Part shown: in pieces, positions 26,684 to 35,369 of the stretch | Layout: each line of letters starts with the position of its first letter | How positions within the stretch are numbered: the first letter of the stretch is position 1 | Assembly: GCA_965237595.1 (NCBI GenBank) | Contig: CBDEFY010000007.1 | Coordinates: 1,024,429-1,088,428 of the forward strand | DNA: 64,000 bases | Direction: 5' to 3' | Source: UBA9611 sp965237595 | GTDB lineage: Bacteria; Chloroflexota; Dehalococcoidia; Lucifugimonadales; UBA3495 | The notes under the pieces: model-generated | The model's database searches: none | What the model was told of the DNA's origin: nothing | The model's input: the letters and a program-made list of their open reading frames with translations, nothing else | Program-made: the position numbers and the translations under genes

Positions 26684-28069
26684 CTAGTCGTCGGCGGTGG
26701 CCGGGCCCAATACGTCATCGGACCTGGCTTCTTGGGGCAGGTCGTCCTCCCAGTCGGGGATCAGGACGTGGGAGGTATTGTCCAGCAGCATAATGACAAC
26801 CACACCGCCGGCGCTGAAGGCCGCCGACAGGGCGAACACCGGGTAGAAAGAACCGGTGACGAATATGACCAGGCCAGCCAAGGCAGTGGTCACAGCGTGG
26901 CCGACGAAAGCGCCGGTCATCTGCCAGCCGTAGCAGCTGCCCATGGGACCGTCGCCGAAGTAACGGCGGTTGATCTCCAGATAACCGGTCCACTCCCCGC
27001 CAAAGCCGAATCCGAAGGCGGCGGCGAAGAGGTAGAAGGCCCAGGCGTCGTGGGCCCAGAACAGAATCAGCACGGTGACAGCCTGAATGCACAGACTGGC
27101 CGCCATTATTTTTCTGGGGCCCCAGAGCTCGGCCAAAACCGGCGCTCCCAGGCGGCTGGCGATGCTGACCAGGGAGATGATGGTGATAATCAGGGCCGCG
27201 CTGCCCAGACTCAGCCCCTGGTCAACGGCCAAGGGCACCACGTAAATCAGGACGATGCCATGGCCGGCGCAACCCAGGGCGTGAATCACCGGCAGGTTCC
27301 AGAAGGCCTTGGTCCGCCGCATGTGGTGGTTGAATGTCTTGAGGCGCAGTTGCTCCAGGGATTGTTCCCGGACCACTACCGGTCGGTCGTCGGCCCGAAC
27401 CCCGTAGGGCTGGATGCCGATGTCCGCGGGGCGGCTGCGGATGAAGGGGAACCCCAACAGCATGGTCCCCACGCCGGCCAGTCCCACCAAGGTGAAGGTG
27501 GACTGCCAGCCCAGATTGTCGAGCATGTAGCCCACCAACGGGGCCATCACTGCGGTGCCGATGCCTCCGGTGGCCCACAATATTCCGATCCCCCAGCCCA
27601 ACCGGCGACGGAACCAACCGCTGATGGACGTCATCATGGGCACCATGGTGATGGACGCGGTTAGAGACATCAGGAAGCTGTAGAACACGAAAAAGTGCCA
27701 AATTTCGCGGACGAACCCCAGGGACAACATGCCCACGCCATAGAGCAGGATGCCAACAAACATCATCCGGCGGGCGCCGTAGCGGTCGCCCAGGTGTCCG
27801 GTGATTGGGGCGAAGATCGCGCTGAAGACGTAATAGAGGGCAATGGCGGCGCCGATGGTTCCCACGCTCCAGCGGAAGCTGCCCTCGGCGTCGGTCAAAG
27901 GCGGCACCATGATTCCGGCAATCATGAAGACGGAACTTCCGAAAATCTGGACCACCGCCAGGACGACGACGATTATCCAGCTATAGTGAATCCCCCAGGG
28001 TAGGTTGGTGGGGGAGATATTTAAGCGCGGGCGGTGTGCTAGAGCCAAGCTGCCGGTCCTCCGGCCCAA
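26684..28069 (-). CDS. MFS transporter
   Basis: 461 residues with twelve predicted helices. The major-facilitator signature GHLGDRYGARRMMFVG is found after helix 2 and a long loop of about 45 residues separates the two halves (around VVREQSLEQLRLKTFNHHM). The layout resembles monocarboxylate or oxalate/formate-type carriers. It converges with the HpaB gene, 31 bases away. The true start may be inside the first 20 residues, which look unlike coding sequence for a helix. Confidence 0.88.
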   Translation of the reverse strand: MGRRTGSLALAHRPRLNISPTNLPWGIHYSWIIVVVLAVVQIFGSSVFMIAGIMVPPLTDAEGSFRWSVGTIGAAIALYYVFSAIFAPITGHLGDRYGARRMMFVGILLYGVGMLSLGFVREIWHFFVFYSFLMSLTASITMVPMMTSISGWFRRRLGWGIGILWATGGIGTAVMAPLVGYMLDNLGWQSTFTLVGLAGVGTMLLGFPFIRSRPADIGIQPYGVRADDRPVVVREQSLEQLRLKTFNHHMRRTKAFWNLPVIHALGCAGHGIVLIYVVPLAVDQGLSLGSAALIITIISLVSIASRLGAPVLAELWGPRKIMAASLCIQAVTVLILFWAHDAWAFYLFAAAFGFGFGGEWTGYLEINRRYFGDGPMGSCYGWQMTGAFVGHAVTTALAGLVIFVTGSFYPVFALSAAFSAGGVVVIMLLDNTSHVLIPDWEDDLPQEARSDDVLGPATADD

Positions 28070-28125
28070 ACCTTTGAGTGTTGCTAGGGACTATATCAGA
28101 GGAGCGGTATGAATGCAGGCCGCTG

Positions 28126-28938
28126 CTAAATCATGATATTCATCTGCTTGACGATGGTCTCACCGAGAGCGGTGTCCCCGGTAAGGGTGACTCTGCCCGA
28201 CCCGAGCGCTTCAGCGGGGTCCCAGCGCCCACAGCCCAGGCAGACAAATGCCTCGACATCGGTGATGATCCTGACCGTAGGCGAAGGCGGCTCCGAATCT
28301 AGTTCGCTCCCCCGGCGTCCCTCAACCACCACCGGGACCATGCAGCCAGCCGCCCCAGTGACGTCGAAGATCACGGTGACACCGTCTGGGGACTGGGCCT
28401 TTCTGGCAACCACGAAGGGCATGGCCCTGGCGACCCGGCCCACGGAATGGGCAGCCACCGGCCCTTCCAGTTCTCCGGGCATATTCAGAGCCCGGCGGAT
28501 GTCCTGCTCGTGGACCCAGGCGTCGAAGATACGGAGGCGCACGAACTCGGTTACCGTGCCGGGTCCGATGGGCGTCTTAATCTCGGCGGCGAACTGCTCG
28601 TCGGTCATGTCCCTGAGGAGCCGCAGCCGCTGGCCGGTCAACTTCCGAAACTCTTCCAGGACCTTTTGGCCGGGCCAAGACCGCCGGAAATCCACCACCA
28701 CCTCGTTGGACTGTCCCACGTCGTTCTTGACGTGGCCCGTTTCTTTTGGAGTGTGGTCAGGTCCCGGGTTGCCTAGAGTGTGGGACTCGGCGCCCACCAG
28801 ATGGGAGACTTGGTCTTGGACCGACCAGCCGGGGCAGTCGGTGGGTGTTTTCCACTGGGGTTCGGTTAAGGGTGAGCACAATGAATCGATGGAACGCCAG
28901 ACCCGTTCCATGAGGTCGACCACATCTTGGTTGCTCAT
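28126..28938 (-). CDS. maleylpyruvate isomerase/DinB-fold family protein (mycothiol-type)
   Basis: 270 residues from ATG 28938. The N-terminal four-helix DinB-like domain has the metal-site pattern typical of TIGR03083-type proteins (CPGWSVQDQVSHLVGAE, and FDAWVHEQDIRRAL). A C-terminal SCP2-like lipid-binding domain follows. Family members include the mycothiol-dependent maleylpyruvate isomerase of actinobacteria; whether this organism makes mycothiol is unknown. It may act in opening products of gentisate-type rings. Confidence 0.82.
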   Translation of the reverse strand: MSNQDVVDLMERVWRSIDSLCSPLTEPQWKTPTDCPGWSVQDQVSHLVGAESHTLGNPGPDHTPKETGHVKNDVGQSNEVVVDFRRSWPGQKVLEEFRKLTGQRLRLLRDMTDEQFAAEIKTPIGPGTVTEFVRLRIFDAWVHEQDIRRALNMPGELEGPVAAHSVGRVARAMPFVVARKAQSPDGVTVIFDVTGAAGCMVPVVVEGRRGSELDSEPPSPTVRIITDVEAFVCLGCGRWDPAEALGSGRVTLTGDTALGETIVKQMNIMI

Positions 28939-29022
28939 CGCGCTCCCCCCCGCATTGTGAGTTTGCCACCATCCCCGATCGGGGTTACCGGGGCGTTGCA
29001 TCAAAAGTCGCTTGCGGCTTAC

Positions 29023-29129
29023 ATGTCATTCTGAGCGAAGCGAAGAATCTACCGCGGTTGGGCGTGATCCAAGGCATTTTGGCCCACCACGTTGGATTCT
29101 TCGCCACTGCGGCTGGCTCAGAATGACAT
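29023..29129. repeat. 107-bp inverted-repeat element (family 4, MITE-like)
   Basis: The ends are ATGTCATTCTGAG and CTCAGAATGACAT, with a second inner pair GAAGAATC and GATTCTTC. The body can fold into one long imperfect hairpin. Elements with these ends are common in Chloroflexota genomes; they look like small non-autonomous elements. Confidence 0.75.
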
Positions 29130-29149
29130 TTTGGAGCAAGGCCGGGTTA

Positions 29150-29379
29150 CCGGTATCCAGTTTTGGAAATACCAGTTGGGGTTATCCGTTCGTCCTTGTA
29201 TCTTAAACCAGGACGTGGCAGGCCGAATCGTCCTAGGCTTTTTAGGCCGAGGCTCAGCGAGGCCGCCACGTCCTCCCCGCCCAGAGCCCGAACAGTTGAC
29301 TGGGCGGCAGCCCGTATCAAGCAAGGCTGGGCCGGTGCCGGGGGACCAATGAGGGGAACCAGTGATGGGAGGTAGATGG
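29150..29379 (+). other. non-coding left part of the IS110 element
   Basis: This stretch before the IS110 transposase holds no gene. It is GC-rich and contains short inverted repeats such as CCTAGG and GGCC pairs around 29230-29275. In IS110-group elements the left non-coding end encodes the bridge RNA that guides recombination, so this is where one would be expected. No RNA boundaries can be drawn from inspection. Confidence 0.35.
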
Positions 29380-30317
29380 ATGGAAGATTCGCAGGTGTTC
29401 ATAGGTATCGATGTTTCCAAGAGCTGCTTGGATGTGGCTTCCAGGCCCACGGGTGAAGTGTGGCAGGTCACGAACGATGCGAACGGCATCGGTGCTCTGG
29501 CCCAGCGGCTGACGGGGATGAGCCCTTCCTTGGTTGTGCTCGAGGCCACGGGAGGTCGCTCACCGCTGAGCTGGCGGCGGTCGGTCTTCCAGTGGCGGTG
29601 GTCAACCCCAGACACGTAAGGGACTTCGCCCGGGCTGCTGGCGCCCTGGCTAAGACCGACGCCTTGGACGCCCAGGTGTTGGCCCACTTTGGGCAGGCGA
29701 TGGAGCCTAAGCCCAGGCTTCTTCCTGACCCAGACGCCCAAGACCTGCAGGCCATGGTTGGCCGCCGGCGGCAGTTGGTGGAGATGATTACCGCGGAGAA
29801 GAACCGCCGGAGGACCGTGATTGCTCGGATCCGTCCTCAGGTGGAAGAACATATCCGCTGGCTGGAAAAAAGCTTGGAGGACCTGGACCAAGACCTGGAC
29901 AGCTTCATCCGCTCCAGTCCCATGTGGCGGACCAAAGAAAGGGTCATAAGGAGCGCTCCTGGCGTTGGCCCGGTATTCACGGCAACCGTTTTGGCCAATC
30001 TGCCAGAATTGGGCACGATGAACCGGGGTCAAGTCGCCGCGCTGGTGGGCGTAGCACCGTTCAATAGGGACAGTGGAACGCTCCGAGGCAAGCGCACTGT
30101 TTGGGGAGGACGCCGTCACGTGAGGGCGGCCCTTTACATGGCGGCCTTGGTGGCGACCCGGTACAATCCGGTGATCAAAGAGTTTTATCAACGGCTATGC
30201 TCCATGGGCAAACCCAAGAAAGTGGCCTTGACGGCCTGTATGCGCAAGCTCTTGGTCATTCTAAATTCCATGGTGAAACATGGCAGAGAGTGGCAGCCAA
30301 ACCTTCAAACGCCTTGA
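29380..30317 (+). pseudogene. IS110-family transposase with one frameshift
   Basis: Starting at ATG 29380 behind GGAGG, the first 60 residues hold the DEDD nuclease signature Asp in FIGIDVSK and Glu in VLEATGG. The frame then breaks near 29555; the remainder continues from RSLTAELAAVG with the third and fourth acids in KTDALDAQVLA, and the C-terminal serine domain (APGVGPVFTATVL, NRDSGTLRGKR). One missing base restores a protein of about 312 residues. IS110 enzymes normally do not use frameshifting, so this copy is probably dead. No target duplication is expected in this family. Confidence 0.85.
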
Positions 30318-30332
30318 CATCCAAGACAGTTG

Positions 30333-30397
30333 CTGAGCCCCGTCGAAGGGCCTCGGCTTCAGCTCGTTCATGGTTCGACGGAGCTCACCACGAACGG
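30333..30397. repeat. inverted-repeat element, family 3
   Basis: CTGAGCCCCGTCGAAGG faces GTTCGACGGAGCTCACCACGAACG further on. The same core (GAGCCCGTCGAAGG) recurs inside queA at 41966. It is a short palindromic element type seen across many bacteria. Confidence 0.55.
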
Positions 30398-30455
30398 TTG
30401 GTAACGCGGATTATGGTTGGTAATGCGGAATGTTGATGGAAAGTACTGATTGGGG

Positions 30456-30959
30456 TTAGTGGGCCGCCTGCCCTTCCTCCTCCCGGCGGCGGTTCTCCCG
30501 GTTGGTGATGAAGCGGATGGCTTCATCCGGGCCCATCCGGCCCACCGGGCCCGAGGCGTACATCACTCCCAACACCACGCCTCCCCGGCCCAACAGGAAT
30601 TCGGAGGGCTGGATGTAACCGCCCCGGTCCTCTGACCACCAGGCCCCAATCAGGTCGCCGTCCTCTTTGGTCGCTCCGTAGGCGACCGGGAAGGACAATC
30701 CCTTGTCCTTGACCTCATGGGCCTGTTCTTGGTTATCGACGCTGACGGCGATTATGGTCGTCTCCAATTCGTCCAGCGCCGGTTTGTTTGCTTCCCAGTC
30801 GGCCAACTGCCGGATGCAGTAAGGTCACCAATGGCCCCGGTAGAAGAGCAGGGCCGTGTACCGGGTCGGCGCATCGTCGGGCAGGGTTAGAATCCCGCCG
30901 TCCAGCAGTTTGAGGGCAATCTTCGGGAGACGGTCCCCCTGTTGCAGTTTTTCGCCCAT
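30456..30959 (-). CDS. peroxiredoxin-like (AhpC/TSA, redoxin) protein with in-frame UGA at the CxxC position; probable selenoprotein
   Basis: ATG 30959 follows AAGGAG at five bases. The frame runs 167 codons to TAA-type stop at 30456, with a single TGA at codon 45 (30827-30825). The context is FYRGHW-TGA-PYCIRQ, where the family has GHWCPYC, so the UGA replaces exactly the first Cys of CxxC and gives UxxC. The N-terminal half (GDRLPKIALKLLDGG) and the C-terminal redoxin core (TIIAVSVDNQEQA, SEFLLGRGGVVLG) are both well kept. The protein would reduce peroxides or disulfides in the cytoplasm. Selenocysteine needs SelA, SelB, SelC and SelD, none of which is in this window. The alternative is a nonsense mutation or sequencing error. 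Confidence 0.72.
30796..30809 (-). promoter_or_regulatory. candidate bacterial SECIS hairpin after the UGA
   Basis: Fifteen bases after the TGA the minus strand can form CAGTT paired with GACTG around a GGCC loop; the loop begins 21 bases after the UGA, inside the 16-37 base range known for bacterial SECIS elements. The stem is short and includes one G-U pair, so the call is tentative. Confidence 0.35.
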
Positions 30960-31238
30960 TCTTGCTCCTTAGAGAAACCCCATTGGGCCTTGAGATGCGG
31001 GTCGAAAGTACGATGCTCCACGCCGGGCAAGGGTGCTGGATTGCGCGTCTGCCAGGAAGGTACGGAAGCCCGTCGGAATAGCTGCCAGCATAGCCGCGCC
31101 CAAGCCAGGCGTCAACAACGGCGAATCCTGACGCCAATGGACGGAGATTTGACCTGTAACCAGCCCTGGGGTAATCTGCCCGCAAACCACAAGGGAATCA
31201 ACCGGGTACAGAGTCTTTTATCAGTACGGAGACAGGCC

Positions 31239-32120
31239 GTGAAGCAGATAACCAGCAATGTTTGGGTTGAGACCGAGACACGGGGTTGCAACTTCGGATT
31301 CGTGACCACCACCGACGGCATCGTCATGATTGACAGCCCCCACAAGCCGACCACGGCCATGTGGCTGAAGTCTGAGATCGAGAAACGGGGACTGCTCCGC
31401 TACATCATAAATACCGAGCCCCACGGCTACCATTGGACGGGGAACGCCTTCTTCGATGCACCGGTCATCGCCCACGAGGGTGTCAGGACCCGTATGTTGA
31501 ACACCGATATGGCTGAGCACGCCGCCCGAGTTGGCACATTTGGGCCGGACGAGCCGGCGTTGCTGGAGGGGTACCTGGCCAACGCGCCGGTAATCACCTT
31601 CCGCGACAGCATGGCCATCCACGTGGGCGACCACACCTTTGAGATGGTCCACATGCCCGGCCACACCCTCTACCAAGCAGCGGTGATTGTCAAAGAGGAG
31701 GGCGTGGTTTTCACCAGCGACAACATCTTCCACGGCGTGCAGACCTGGCTCCACGAGGCCAACCCGGACCTATGGCTGGTGGCCTTGGAGTCGCTACGGA
31801 AGTTGGACGAGGACATATTCGTGCCTGGACACGGGGCGATGTGCGATAAGGGCTACTTGGATGAGCAGGGGTCGTTCATCACCGAGTGGAAAGACTACGT
31901 TAGGGACGCGGTGGACTGGGGAATGACCAGGGAGGAGGCGGTGGCGAACTTGACGGATATGACCGAACGGTACCCCATGGACGTGGAGCAAGAGGGGATG
32001 GCGCCCATGGTGATGCGCATCAACGCTGGCAACCTCTACGACTTCTTGACCGGCCCCTGGCCCCCTGCGTCTATTTCTGGGGGCGCCGTCGCCACCCGGC
32101 TGCCCAGAGACGACCGGTAA
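31239..32120 (+). CDS. MBL-fold metallo-hydrolase
   Basis: 293 residues from GTG 31239 (GGAG eight bases upstream); the open frame further upstream lacks homologous features. The metallo-beta-lactamase fold is clear: DGIVMIDSPHKP, the metal motif HGYHWTGN, MPGHTLYQ, TSDNIFHGV and VPGHGAMCDKG. The usual metal-binding His-x-Asp-His reads His-Gly-Tyr-His, so the aspartate that activates water is a tyrosine. Catalysis may be altered or lost. It is divergent from the redoxin gene and followed by a strong hairpin that overlaps its stop codon. Confidence 0.85.
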   Translation: MKQITSNVWVETETRGCNFGFVTTTDGIVMIDSPHKPTTAMWLKSEIEKRGLLRYIINTEPHGYHWTGNAFFDAPVIAHEGVRTRMLNTDMAEHAARVGTFGPDEPALLEGYLANAPVITFRDSMAIHVGDHTFEMVHMPGHTLYQAAVIVKEEGVVFTSDNIFHGVQTWLHEANPDLWLVALESLRKLDEDIFVPGHGAMCDKGYLDEQGSFITEWKDYVRDAVDWGMTREEAVANLTDMTERYPMDVEQEGMAPMVMRINAGNLYDFLTGPWPPASISGGAVATRLPRDDR

Positions 32121-32165
32121 ATCCCCCCAACCCCCCTTTTAAAAAGGGGGGTTGGGGGGATTTTT
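32119..32165. repeat. long palindrome, family 2 (terminator-like)
   Basis: AAATCCCCCCAACCCCCC and its complement meet at a TTTTAAAA centre, followed by TTTTT. It overlaps the TAA of the MBL gene and faces the end of the LLM gene. It can act as a bidirectional terminator. Three other C-run/G-run palindromes of this type occur at 42609, 47941 and 48905. Confidence 0.8.
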
Positions 32166-32180
32166 CGAAGTTGCGAGAGG

Positions 32181-33374
32181 CTAATTCTGGCGGTTGGCTT
32201 CGTAGTCTTTGATGGCGGGTATGACCTCTTGGGTCATGAGGTCGATGCTGCGCATGGCGACTTTGTGGGACATGGGACCTTCGCGGCCCCATAGCACGAT
32301 GTGGCCCGGATCAATCAGGTCGATGATGCTTTTCAACTTCTTGATGACCGTGTCCGGGTTGCCGGTGACATCGGGCTTCTTCGGTATCTGAACGGATTCT
32401 TGGGCCTCGTCGTAGGGCAGACTGGGTCCGCCGGGGGTGATGTTGGAAGCCGCGCGCCTGGCCGCCTCGCGGGGGCTCTGGGCGGCCGCCCTGGAGATAT
32501 ATCCGGGAGGCGCCTGCCAGTGGCTCGGCGTTACCCCGAATGAAGTCCCCAGTTGCCAGTAAAAGTTCTTGCCTTCCTCGTAGGCCTTCTCGTCCGAGTC
32601 AGCCACGTTGATTCTTATGGCATACCCCCGGTGCTCCGCGGTGGGCGTCCATCTGTCGGCCTCGGCGGTCTTATGGTAGAGGTCAAAGATTTCGTGAAGC
32701 AGGTTTAGCGGTGGGGCCAACGCCACGTAGGGATAGCCGTGCTTCGCGGCCCAGACCACGGACTCGGGTGAGGCCACGCCGGGGATCCAGATGGGAGGGT
32801 GAGGTTTTTGCAGGGGCATCACCCAGGGGTTCACCACGCGGTAGTGGTAATGCTTGCCCTCGTACCGGAAGGGGCCTGGGGTGGTCCAGGCCTTGATGAT
32901 GACATCGTGGGCCTCGTCGAACCGCTCCCGGTTGTAAACCGGGTTGGTGTTGGTGGATATGCTTTCCTGGCCGATGCCTCGGACGAAGCCGCAGATTACC
33001 CGGCCGCCGGACAGGATATCAATCATGGCGACCTCTTCGGCCACCCGCAGCGGGTTCTCGTGGATGGGCAGGACATTGCCCAAGAAGGCAATCTTGCCTT
33101 TCTTAGTGGTCCGGGCCAGCACCGATCTGATAACGTTGACCGACGGCATCATGCACAGCGGGTTGTTGTGGTGCTCGTTAATCATGACACCATCGAAGCC
33201 GGACTCGGTACAATATTGGAGCTCCTCGAAATACATTGAGTACAGCTCTTGGGCTTTCTCCGGGCTGAAATACTCGTTGGGAAACATCAGGTTGTTGTAG
33301 CCCAACTCTCTGGCCTGGTCCTGCGGGCACGCCGTGTACCCCATCTCCGTGAAGAACAGCACTTCCCGTGCCAT
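32181..33374 (-). CDS. LLM-class flavin-dependent monooxygenase
   Basis: 397 residues from ATG 33374. The luciferase-like TIM barrel shows GFDGVMINEHHNN, the residues following strand 3 (GKIAFLGNVLPIHENPLRVAEE), and DILSGGRVICGFVRG. Family members use FMNH2 or F420 to oxidise or cleave ketones, amines and sulfonates. Here FMN is more likely on length and on EHH at the active site. This is one of three LLM proteins in the window. The reductase partner is not nearby. Confidence 0.9.
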   Translation of the reverse strand: MAREVLFFTEMGYTACPQDQARELGYNNLMFPNEYFSPEKAQELYSMYFEELQYCTESGFDGVMINEHHNNPLCMMPSVNVIRSVLARTTKKGKIAFLGNVLPIHENPLRVAEEVAMIDILSGGRVICGFVRGIGQESISTNTNPVYNRERFDEAHDVIIKAWTTPGPFRYEGKHYHYRVVNPWVMPLQKPHPPIWIPGVASPESVVWAAKHGYPYVALAPPLNLLHEIFDLYHKTAEADRWTPTAEHRGYAIRINVADSDEKAYEEGKNFYWQLGTSFGVTPSHWQAPPGYISRAAAQSPREAARRAASNITPGGPSLPYDEAQESVQIPKKPDVTGNPDTVIKKLKSIIDLIDPGHIVLWGREGPMSHKVAMRSIDLMTQEVIPAIKDYEANRQN

Positions 33375-33626
33375 GTGAGGCCTCCAGCCTGCCGTGTTGA
33401 AAATCCTATCTCGGATTTGGGCCAGTATGAGATTACCCATCCACGGTGTCAATATTCCTTCGAATTCCGTCAGAAATCCGGCAAGCTTGTGAATAGGCGT
33501 GAGTTGTTAAAAGGATGATGTGCTGGAGACGTTGCTGCTTGACAGGACAAGGATGCGGCAGCGGAATCAGCACCTAAACCGCCCGGCCCATTCTTTTTGC
33601 CAGCCCGTTTTTTGGAGGTAACCGGA

Positions 33627-34397
33627 GTGGCCTACGACACCATGCTGCTGGACAAAGCCAAGCACATCGCCCGGCTGACTTTGAACCGTCCGGAGCGGTT
33701 GAATGCGCTCAATGAGGAGATGTTCGCCGAGCTGAATCAGGCTCTGGACGATGTGGCTGCCGACCACGGTTTGCGGGTATTGGTCATCGCCGGGGCCGGG
33801 CCGGGGGACGTGGTCAAGAACTTGGACTACATCTCGCCCCAGTCCCTGCTCCAGTACCCCGAGACGGCCGAGGTGCGGCGCGGTTTCTTCGGAGGCCGGT
33901 TTCCAGCATCGACGGGTATACCGGTCAACCGGCTGCTGCGGCCCGACGGCCACGTGGAGATCGAGGCAGTGGCGGTCAAAGGGGGAGCACGGCAGGAGAT
34001 TTTGGTGCCCGAATGGGAGCGGCACTATGGCGGCCTCACCCACGATATAGGGGTTACGCCGGGGGTTAAGAAGGGACGCCTGCTCCAGATATCCGGACAG
34101 TCTTCGGTAGACCATACCACCGGGGCCCCGGTCGGTGGGTACGATATCGTCGCCCAGACTGAACAGGCTTAACGCAACATCGCCCGGATCATGGACGAGG
34201 GAGGCTATTCCATGGACGACATCGTCAACACCATCGAGTGGGCCGCCCCCAACGGAATGATGGACTACCGGAAGGTGGGAGAGGTGCGGCGCAAATACTT
34301 CGGCGACCGGTTGCCGTCGGCCACCGGGGTATCCATGCACCAGATATTGGGCCGGCCGGAGCAGTTGATTGAGGTCACCGCAGTGGCAGTGGTGTAG
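33627..34397 (+). pseudogene. truncated enoyl-CoA hydratase fused to tandem RidA domains, with in-frame TAA
   Basis: From GTG 33627 (GGAGG eight bases upstream) come 60 residues of a crotonase N-terminus (LTLNRPERLNALNEEM) that stop at VIAGAGPG, where the next residues should be the oxyanion loop. They run directly into the C-terminal half of a RidA protein (RRGFFGGRFPASTG, VEIEAVAV) and then a complete second RidA. The second RidA is interrupted by TAA 34170-34172 but continues in the same frame (RNIARIMDEGGYSMDD) to 34397. Leu TTA or CTA to TAA fits. A deletion made the fusion. Confidence 0.8.
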
Positions 34398-34450
34398 CCG
34401 ACGAAGTCGGAGTTCTCGGCTTCGCCGGGTGACGACGGATCGGCTTTCCG

Positions 34451-35158
34451 CTACTCCGTGTCAGCCTCGTTGCCACCCTCCTCCTCACCCAATTCGTCTT
34501 CCCCTTCATCGCCCGAGGACTCTCTCGCTGCCTCAGCCGCCGCCTGCTGCTGTTCCAGCCAGTTCTGGAACCAGCGGCGGTACTCGTCCAGGGCCGGCGG
34601 CGACACGTAGAACACCTCGATATCGCTGGGAAACTGCACTTGGTGGCGTTCGCTAATCATCAGCAGCCCGGTCTCGTTCTCTCCCAGGGTGCTGTCGATC
34701 TGGTTGGCGATGTGCTCGTAGCGCTGCCGGTTGCTGTCTGAGTGCCATTCTTGGAGTTTCGACGCCACGCTGGTGCTGGCCAGAGGGACCATCATGCACC
34801 GCTGGAGGTCCAAGGTCTCCAGCAGGACATCCATGTCTTCGGTCGCCTCCAAGACCGCGCCCGACTTGGTCTTGCTGGTGATGAATCCGTGACTGCGCTG
34901 GTCGGCGGCGCCCAGTTGTTCCAGGCCTTCCTCGCCGCCAACGGTCAGGCTCTCGTGATAGATGTGCTGTAAACCCCCCAGGGCGGTCTCTAGGGCCGCC
35001 ACCTGGGTCTGCATCTGATCCCAGTAATTCTGCAGGACTGTCGCGCCCTCGGGGTTGTCCGCTTGCGGGCCGTAGACCAAAGGCACCAATAGCAGCTTGC
35101 GCCGCCCATCGTACTGGCCTGCCGAGGGCCGCTGGATCCGGCCCAGTTCTTGTGCCAT
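34451..35158 (-). CDS. hypothetical protein with acidic tail
   Basis: 235 residues of no recognised family. It opens MAQELGRIQRPSAGQYDGRR, a mixed alpha/beta body follows with ENETGLLMISERHQVQFP and IEVFYVSPPALDEYRRW, and the last 35 residues are almost entirely Glu, Asp, Gly and Ser. There is no signal peptide or membrane helix. The conserved-looking FYVSPPALDEYRRW suggests a real protein present in related genomes. It converges with the decayed RidA gene. Confidence 0.65.
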   Translation of the reverse strand: MAQELGRIQRPSAGQYDGRRKLLLVPLVYGPQADNPEGATVLQNYWDQMQTQVAALETALGGLQHIYHESLTVGGEEGLEQLGAADQRSHGFITSKTKSGAVLEATEDMDVLLETLDLQRCMMVPLASTSVASKLQEWHSDSNRQRYEHIANQIDSTLGENETGLLMISERHQVQFPSDIEVFYVSPPALDEYRRWFQNWLEQQQAAAEAARESSGDEGEDELGEEEGGNEADTE

Positions 35159-35369
35159 GATGCCGCCTCCCGGTGCTCCGGTGTTACGTCAAATGCTCCG
35201 ATGGGATGACCTGCCAGTACGAATTGTATTGACGCTCCGGGAAGGAGGCAAGTTACCGCTGTGACGTCGGGACTGGTCCAGTACACGGAGCCTGAGGAAT
35301 TGCGGGACCGGCCTGGGGGGATGGGGGAAGAATACTGGTTTACCGGAAAGGATTATTCAGTGCCTAGAT

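Noticed and set aside
29380..30317. Programmed frameshifting in the IS110 transposase
   Set aside because: This family is translated from one frame; no slippery heptamer is seen at the break.
30942..31238. N-terminal extension of the MBL protein from TTG 30942
   Set aside because: The extra 99 residues are rich in Arg, Gln and Cys without fold pattern and overlap the redoxin start; GTG 31239 has a ribosome site and begins at the family start.
34170..34172. Recoding of the RidA stop
   Set aside because: TAA as well; the gene is a chimeric remnant, so nonsense decay is the natural reading.
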